Assembly (NCBI RefSeq): GCF_900090225.1
Contig: NZ_FMHY01000002.1
Span: 1,736,001 to 1,800,000 of the forward strand
DNA length: 64,000 nt
Direction of reading: 5' to 3'
DNA from: Micromonospora eburnea
GTDB lineage: Bacteria; Actinomycetota; Actinomycetes; Mycobacteriales; Micromonosporaceae
The position numbers and the translations under genes are program-made. Numbering within the stretch: position 1 is the stretch's first letter; each line of letters begins with the position of its first letter. Positions 60,025 to 64,000 of this stretch are shown in pieces. The notes under the pieces are model-generated. The model saw only the letters and a program-made list of their open reading frames with translations, was not told the origin of the DNA and searched no databases.

Positions 60025-60982
60025 TCGCCGCCCGGGCCCGGACCAGCGCGGCCTGCCCGAGCAGATGGAACGCCTGCGCCTCGGGCGAGGTGCCCGGCCC
60101 CGCGAAGTCCGGTGCCCCGCTCACCCCGGTCACCCGCCCGTACCGGTCGATCCGCCGGCCCGCGGCGGCCAGCAGATCCGCGCCGACCGCCAGCCAGGTC
60201 GCCGGCAGCCAGCCGTCCGCCACCCCGGTCAGCGCGGCGTACGCCAGCATCTGCGCGGTGTTCGCCTCACGGAACGTGCCGGGATCGTCGAGCACGTCGT
60301 GGAACAACCCGTCGTCGGCCCGGTGGGCCAGGCAGGCGTCCAGCACCGTCCGGGCGTGCCCGGCCAACTCGTCCCGAAGCCCGGCCGGCCAGGCCGGCGC
60401 GAGGCGTAGCGCCCGGGCGATCCCGGCGACCACCCAGCCGTTGCCGGTGCCCCAGAACTCCGCCCGATCCAGCTCGCCCCGGTCCTCGTCCCACCGCGCC
60501 GCGTACAGGCCGATGCGCTCGTCGTACAGCCGGCGGCGGTGCCCGACGACCTGGGCGGCGGCGACGTCGGTCCGGCCCAGCAGGGCGAGCAGCGGCACCA
60601 CCATGTACACGGTGTCCGGCCAGACCTGGCGGTTGTCGAGCAGGTGGAACAGGGTGCCGTCGGCGGCCCGGGGCGCCCGCGCCACCAGCCAGTCGAGCTG
60701 CGCCGCCAGGGCGGCCGACCAGCGCGGATCCCCGTCCGTCGACGCCGCGTGCCGGACCGCCTCGCCACAGGCGGCGCCGTTGACCGCGCCGGCCTCGCCG
60801 GAGACGTCGCCGAGCCGGCCGTCCGGGTGCTGCCGGGTCACCGCCGCGTCGGCGACCAACACGGCCAGCTCGTCCCGACCCAGATCGAGCAGGGCGTGCC
60901 CGGTCACCCCCTGTTCCCACGACTGCCGCTGCATGGCCAGCAGCGCGGTCAGCACCCGATCTGTCGTCGTGTCCCGTGTCAT
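60008..60982 (-). CDS. GH88/GH105-type glycoside hydrolase
   Basis: A 324-aa alpha/alpha-barrel protein: QRQSWEQGVTGHALLDLG, DTVYMVVPLLALLG (catalytic Asp region), EFWGTGNGWVVAGIARAL (the GxGNGW signature) and the final SGAPDFAGPGTSPEAQAFHLLGQAALV. The family removes unsaturated uronic acid from pectin or polysaccharide fragments after lyase action. No signal peptide, so it acts inside the cell. Confidence 0.85.
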   Translation of the reverse strand: MTRDTTTDRVLTALLAMQRQSWEQGVTGHALLDLGRDELAVLVADAAVTRQHPDGRLGDVSGEAGAVNGAACGEAVRHAASTDGDPRWSAALAAQLDWLVARAPRAADGTLFHLLDNRQVWPDTVYMVVPLLALLGRTDVAAAQVVGHRRRLYDERIGLYAARWDEDRGELDRAEFWGTGNGWVVAGIARALRLAPAWPAGLRDELAGHARTVLDACLAHRADDGLFHDVLDDPGTFREANTAQMLAYAALTGVADGWLPATWLAVGADLLAAAGRRIDRYGRVTGVSGAPDFAGPGTSPEAQAFHLLGQAALVRARAAISPAR

Positions 60983-61099
60983 GCGTATCCCGTACCCGTC
61001 GGTCGCCCCTGGGGCAAGGCCATCTCACCCGGATCGGGCGAGTTGGGTTCACCCGTCCGGCGGGGAACCTGCGGGGACCATTGGACACGGGGAGGACGA

Positions 61100-61492
61100 A
61101 TGGGCGACTCGATGGCGCAGCGGCTGATCGAGCAGGTTGGCGGCCGGCACCCCGAGCTGCCGGAGACCACGGCCGGCACCGTCCGCCTCGACCTGCACGA
61201 CGGCGGCAGCACCGAGCACTGGTACCTGACCATCGACGACCAGAACGTCCAGGTGACCCGCTCCACCGACGACGCCGACATGGTCGTCCACGCCAGCCGG
61301 GCCGTCTTCGACCGGCTCGCCGCCGGCAGCCCGCGCCTGGTGGCGGCGCTGCTGCGCAACGACATCAACGTGCAGGGCGACGTGCGGTTGCTGCTGACGC
61401 TGCGCCGGCTCTTCCCGGGCCCGTCAGGGGCCCGGCGTCCCCGTCAGGCCGACGGAGGTACGCGGCCCGGGACCGGGACGGAGACGCGATGA
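61100..61492 (+). CDS. SCP2 sterol-binding-like protein
   Basis: A 130-aa SCP2-fold protein: GTVRLDLHDGGSTEHWYLTIDDQNVQVTRSTDDADMVVHASRAVFDRLAAGSPRLVAALLRNDINVQGDVRLLLTLRRLFP, followed by a short basic tail. ATG 61100 with GGGGAGGACGA upstream. Binds a hydrophobic ligand of unknown nature. It is coupled (ATGA overlap) to the glucosidase gene, an unusual partnership that may reflect the Micromonospora lineage. Confidence 0.85.
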   Translation: MGDSMAQRLIEQVGGRHPELPETTAGTVRLDLHDGGSTEHWYLTIDDQNVQVTRSTDDADMVVHASRAVFDRLAAGSPRLVAALLRNDINVQGDVRLLLTLRRLFPGPSGARRPRQADGGTRPGTGTETR

Positions 61493-63549
61493 AGCAGAAC
61501 CTGGCACACGTCCTCGCCGGCAACTCGTTCGCGCTCAGCGACGCGGAGGGCGACATGGAGGTCGACCCGCGGGTGCCGACGGGCCTGTTCTCCTTCGACA
61601 CCCGGTTCCTGTCCCACTGGGTGCTCACCCTCGACGGGGAACGGCTGCACGCGCTGTCCCGGGACGACCTGGCGTACTTCGAGACGCGGTTCGTGGTCGT
61701 GCCCGGGGCCGCCAGCCACTACGTGGACGCCGACGTGTCGGTGATCCGGCACCGCTCCATCAACGAGGGCCTGCACGAGCGGATCACCGTCCTCAACCAC
61801 TCGGCGGAACCGGCCGAGCTCATCGTACGGATGGAGATCGCCAGCGACTTCGCCGACACCGCCGAGATCCGCCAACCCGGGCCACGCCAACCGGTGATCA
61901 CGGCAGCCTCGGACCACCGGCAGCTACGGATCTGCTACCGGCGTGAGCAGTTCTCCCGGGAAACCATCGTCTCCAGCACCGCGCCGGTGGACGTCGACCA
62001 GGGCGGCATGACCTTCCGGATCCGGGTCGACCCGGACGGCGAGTGGCACACCGACCTGTACGTCGAGATGGTCATCCACGGCGCCGGTGGGCGGGACCTG
62101 CGGCGCAGCCTGGCGGCGCACCGCCAGCGGGCACGCCTGGACATGCGCGCGGACCTCAAACAGTGGTTCGACCAGGCGCCGCAGCTCGCCAGCAACCGGC
62201 GATCCCTGGTGCGGGCGTACGAGCAGGCGTTGGCCGACCTGGCGGCGCTGCGCTACCTGCCGCTGTCGTACACCGAGCGGGTGCCGGTGGGCGGGCTGCC
62301 CTGGGCGATGACCCTGTACGGCCGGGACGCCCTCATCACCTGCCTGGAGACGCTGCCGTTCACCCCCGAGCTGACCCCCGCCACGCTGCGCATGTTGGCG
62401 CTGGTCCAGGGCAGCCAACCCGACGACCTGCACGACGAGGAGCCCGGCAAGATCCTCTCCGAGCTGCGGTACGGCGAGGCGGCCGCGTTCGAGGAGCAGC
62501 CCACCGCGGTCTACTACGGCGCGGCCGACACCACCCCGCTCTTCGTCATCCTGCTCGACGAGTACGAGCGCTGGAGCGGCGACGTCGACCTGGTCCAGGA
62601 GCTGCGCCACCCCACCCGGAGCGCGCTGGACTGGATCATCGAGTACGGCGACCCGATCGGCGACGGCTACCTGCGCTACCAACCGCGCAACACCGTCAAC
62701 GGGGTGGCCAACCAGGTGTGGCGCAACTCGCCCGACGCCGTCGTGGACCGGCACGGCCACGAGCCGGCGTTCCCCCGGGCCACCAGCGAGCTACAGGGGT
62801 ACGCGTACGACGCGATGGTCCGGGGCGCCCGGCTGGCCCGCCAGTTCTGGGGCGACCCGGCGTACGCCGAGCGGCTGGAGGCCAGGGCGGCGGCGCTGCG
62901 GGAACGGTTCAACCGCGACTTCTGGCTGCCGCAGCGCGAGTACTACGCCTTCGCGTTGACCCCGGACGGCGTGCCGGTCGACGCGCTCACCTCCAACCTC
63001 GGGCATCTGCTGTGGAGCGGGATCGTCGAGCCGGAGCGGGCCGGCGCGCTCGCCGGGCACCTGCTCGGACCGGAACTCTTCTCCGGTTGGGGGGTGCGGA
63101 CGTACGCCGCCGGCCAGCGGCCGTACAACCCGGTCGGCGCACACCTGGGCGCGGTCTGGCCGTCGGACAACGCGGTCGTCGCCGCCGGCCTGCGCCGCTA
63201 CGGGCACCACGAGGAGGCGGCCCGGGTCGCGGCCGGGATGTTCGCCGTGGTGGAGACGCTCGGTGGCTCGGTGCCCGAGGTGATCGCCGGCTACCCGCGT
63301 CCGGTGACCAAGTACCCGGTCCAGCTCCCGATGGCCGGTCGGCCGCAGTCGTGGTCCTCCGGGGCGCTGCTCATGCTGCTCGCCACCATGCTCGGGCTGA
63401 GCCCGTGCGGCGAGCACCTGCTGGCGGACCCGATGATCCCGGAGGGGTACGGCCGGATCGAACTGCTGGAGGTGCCCGGCCGGTGGGGGCGCGCCGACGC
63501 GTACGGCCGGGATCGCAGCAGCGTCGGCGGGCGTTCCCGCAAGGGCTGA
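61489..63549 (+). CDS. Amylo-alpha-1,6-glucosidase / glycogen debranching-type enzyme
   Basis: A 686-aa protein: N-terminal GDE_N-like beta domain (LSDAEGDMEVDPRVPTGLFSFDTRFLSHWVLTLDG) and a GH15/GH133-like (alpha/alpha)6 barrel (PWAMTLYGRDALITCLETLPF, LSELRYGEAAAFEEQPTAVYYGAADTTPLFVILLDEYERW, GYAYDAMVRGARLARQFWGD, VGAHLGAVWPSDNAVVAAGLRRYG, SVPEVIAGYPR). No signal peptide. It probably trims alpha-1,6 branches of glycogen or another glucan; the true substrate is untested. Confidence 0.9.
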   Translation: MKQNLAHVLAGNSFALSDAEGDMEVDPRVPTGLFSFDTRFLSHWVLTLDGERLHALSRDDLAYFETRFVVVPGAASHYVDADVSVIRHRSINEGLHERITVLNHSAEPAELIVRMEIASDFADTAEIRQPGPRQPVITAASDHRQLRICYRREQFSRETIVSSTAPVDVDQGGMTFRIRVDPDGEWHTDLYVEMVIHGAGGRDLRRSLAAHRQRARLDMRADLKQWFDQAPQLASNRRSLVRAYEQALADLAALRYLPLSYTERVPVGGLPWAMTLYGRDALITCLETLPFTPELTPATLRMLALVQGSQPDDLHDEEPGKILSELRYGEAAAFEEQPTAVYYGAADTTPLFVILLDEYERWSGDVDLVQELRHPTRSALDWIIEYGDPIGDGYLRYQPRNTVNGVANQVWRNSPDAVVDRHGHEPAFPRATSELQGYAYDAMVRGARLARQFWGDPAYAERLEARAAALRERFNRDFWLPQREYYAFALTPDGVPVDALTSNLGHLLWSGIVEPERAGALAGHLLGPELFSGWGVRTYAAGQRPYNPVGAHLGAVWPSDNAVVAAGLRRYGHHEEAARVAAGMFAVVETLGGSVPEVIAGYPRPVTKYPVQLPMAGRPQSWSSGALLMLLATMLGLSPCGEHLLADPMIPEGYGRIELLEVPGRWGRADAYGRDRSSVGGRSRKG

Positions 63550-63610
63550 GTCGCCGGTTCGCGTCCCGGGCCGGGCGCCACCGCGACCGAGGCCGCCGGG
63601 TCGAGGCCGT

Positions 63611-63814
63611 TCACCGCGGCCGTGTCACGCCGCCGGCGTACGTCATTCGGAACGCCCGTACGGCGGCGGCCTCGCCGACGAGTTCCTGCGGGCGGGGCGC
63701 GGCTCGGGCGGCGGCGAGGAGCCGACGGAGCATCTCCAGGCCGCCGTGCCCGTCGGGAACGGAACCGGCGAGCAGTCGCTCGACGGTCTCCGGGTCCATC
63801 CGGTGCGCGTCCAT
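63611..63814 (-). CDS. Unrecognised 67-aa protein
   Basis: MDAHRMDPETVERLLAGSVPDGHGGLEMLRRLLAAARAAPRPQELVGEAAAVRAFRMTYAGG: helical, ending in a PQELVGEAAAVRAFR motif that resembles the N-termini of small anti-sigma-like or hypothetical actinobacterial proteins that normally go on to a membrane helix; here it stops. GAGGGAC precedes ATG 63814. Confidence 0.6.
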   Translation of the reverse strand: MDAHRMDPETVERLLAGSVPDGHGGLEMLRRLLAAARAAPRPQELVGEAAAVRAFRMTYAGGVTRPR

Positions 63815-63905
63815 CTCGTGTCCCTCAGCGCCGCCACCGGTCGTCACGTCACACCGCCGCCCGCACCTCGGGCCCGGCGGGGGCGACGGCTGCCGCGCCG
63901 GCCGG

Positions 63906-64000
63906 TCAACCCATCGTCTTCGCCCCGTCGATGGACTCGCGGATGATGTCGGCGTGACCGGCGTGCTGCGCGGTCTCGGCGATCAGGTGCAGCAGCACCC
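63906..64000 (-). CDS. DinB/DUF664-family protein, 3' end only
   Basis: The C-terminus runs in from the window edge: VLLHLIAETAQHAGHADIIRESIDGAKTMG, then stop. LIAETAQHAGHADIIRESIDG is the characteristic end of DUF664 DinB proteins, with the third metal His. The start lies beyond 64000. Confidence 0.85.
   Translation of the reverse strand, partial: VLLHLIAETAQHAGHADIIRESIDGAKTMG

Overview
The window is chromosomal DNA from a high-GC, mycelial, spore-forming actinomycete, most likely a Micromonospora or close relative. The evidence is the GC-rich codon use, an SsgB-type sporulation protein, two DivIVA-domain proteins, Spo0M, a CBM2-bearing secreted deacetylase, an HTH/DUF397 pair, and two copies of a 54-bp interspersed element (GCAAGG...GGGCCCC...CGCCT...) of a kind I associate with that genus. 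There are no rRNA genes, CRISPR arrays or biosynthetic megasynthases.

Layout. 0.1-3 kb: an ECF42-type sigma factor with its DGPF/YCII partner, then a secreted CE4 deacetylase with CBM2. 3.2-11.7 kb: a galactoside utilisation locus (GH36 alpha-galactosidase, two CUT1 permeases and a binding protein on the minus strand; divergent GH42 beta-galactosidase and DeoR regulator). 11.7-16.4 kb: a DivIVA-like protein, an HTH/DUF397 pair, Spo0M and small proteins. 16.5-18.8 kb: a HelR/HelD RNA polymerase-recycling ATPase. 19-25.6 kb: a two-component system with a divergent LolA/RseB-like protein, a secreted amidase and a TPR/FN3 membrane protein. 25.6-31.5 kb: a MarR/VOC pair, a K+ channel, AraC and SDR genes, SsgB and a PGPGW membrane protein.

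31.55-42.6 kb is a decayed island in a tRNA-Val(CAC) gene. A 43-bp copy of the tRNA 3' part, from anticodon loop to discriminator, recurs at 41815. Between the copies lie a broken serine recombinase, TetR, DUF2218 and coiled-coil genes, a dead IS5-type transposase, a beheaded NAD(P)-binding protein, a frameshifted phosphotransferase, a GYD protein, an apparently intact IS256 element, a truncated IS701-type element and an unknown 116-aa gene with its own operator. Outside the second copy are a deleted tyrosine integrase, a duplicated flank and a decayed third att-like site, which points to tandem integrations.

43-64 kb: a frameshifted remnant, an ECF41 sigma factor with DoxX and FAD oxidoreductase genes, a cytidine deaminase-like gene, two regulator/membrane-protein operons (winged helix; PadR with a DUF1700-like protein) sharing a TTGC-N3-GCAA operator, a 46-G homopolymer, a LysR/EamA pair, an MBL hydrolase, an SDR, an Sfp-type phosphopantetheinyl transferase coupled to a metallophosphoesterase, a truncated nucleotidyltransferase, a proline iminopeptidase, a secreted SH3-like protein, a long coiled-coil DivIVA protein, an RNA ligase-like phosphoesterase, DinB proteins, a GH88-type hydrolase, and an SCP2 protein coupled to a glycogen-debranching-type glucosidase.

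No wholly new system is evident. The most interesting signals are the tandem tRNA-Val island, the in-frame interspersed elements in two genes, the back-to-back -35 boxes forming a MarR operator between leaderless genes, the shared PadR-type operator and the long G tract.
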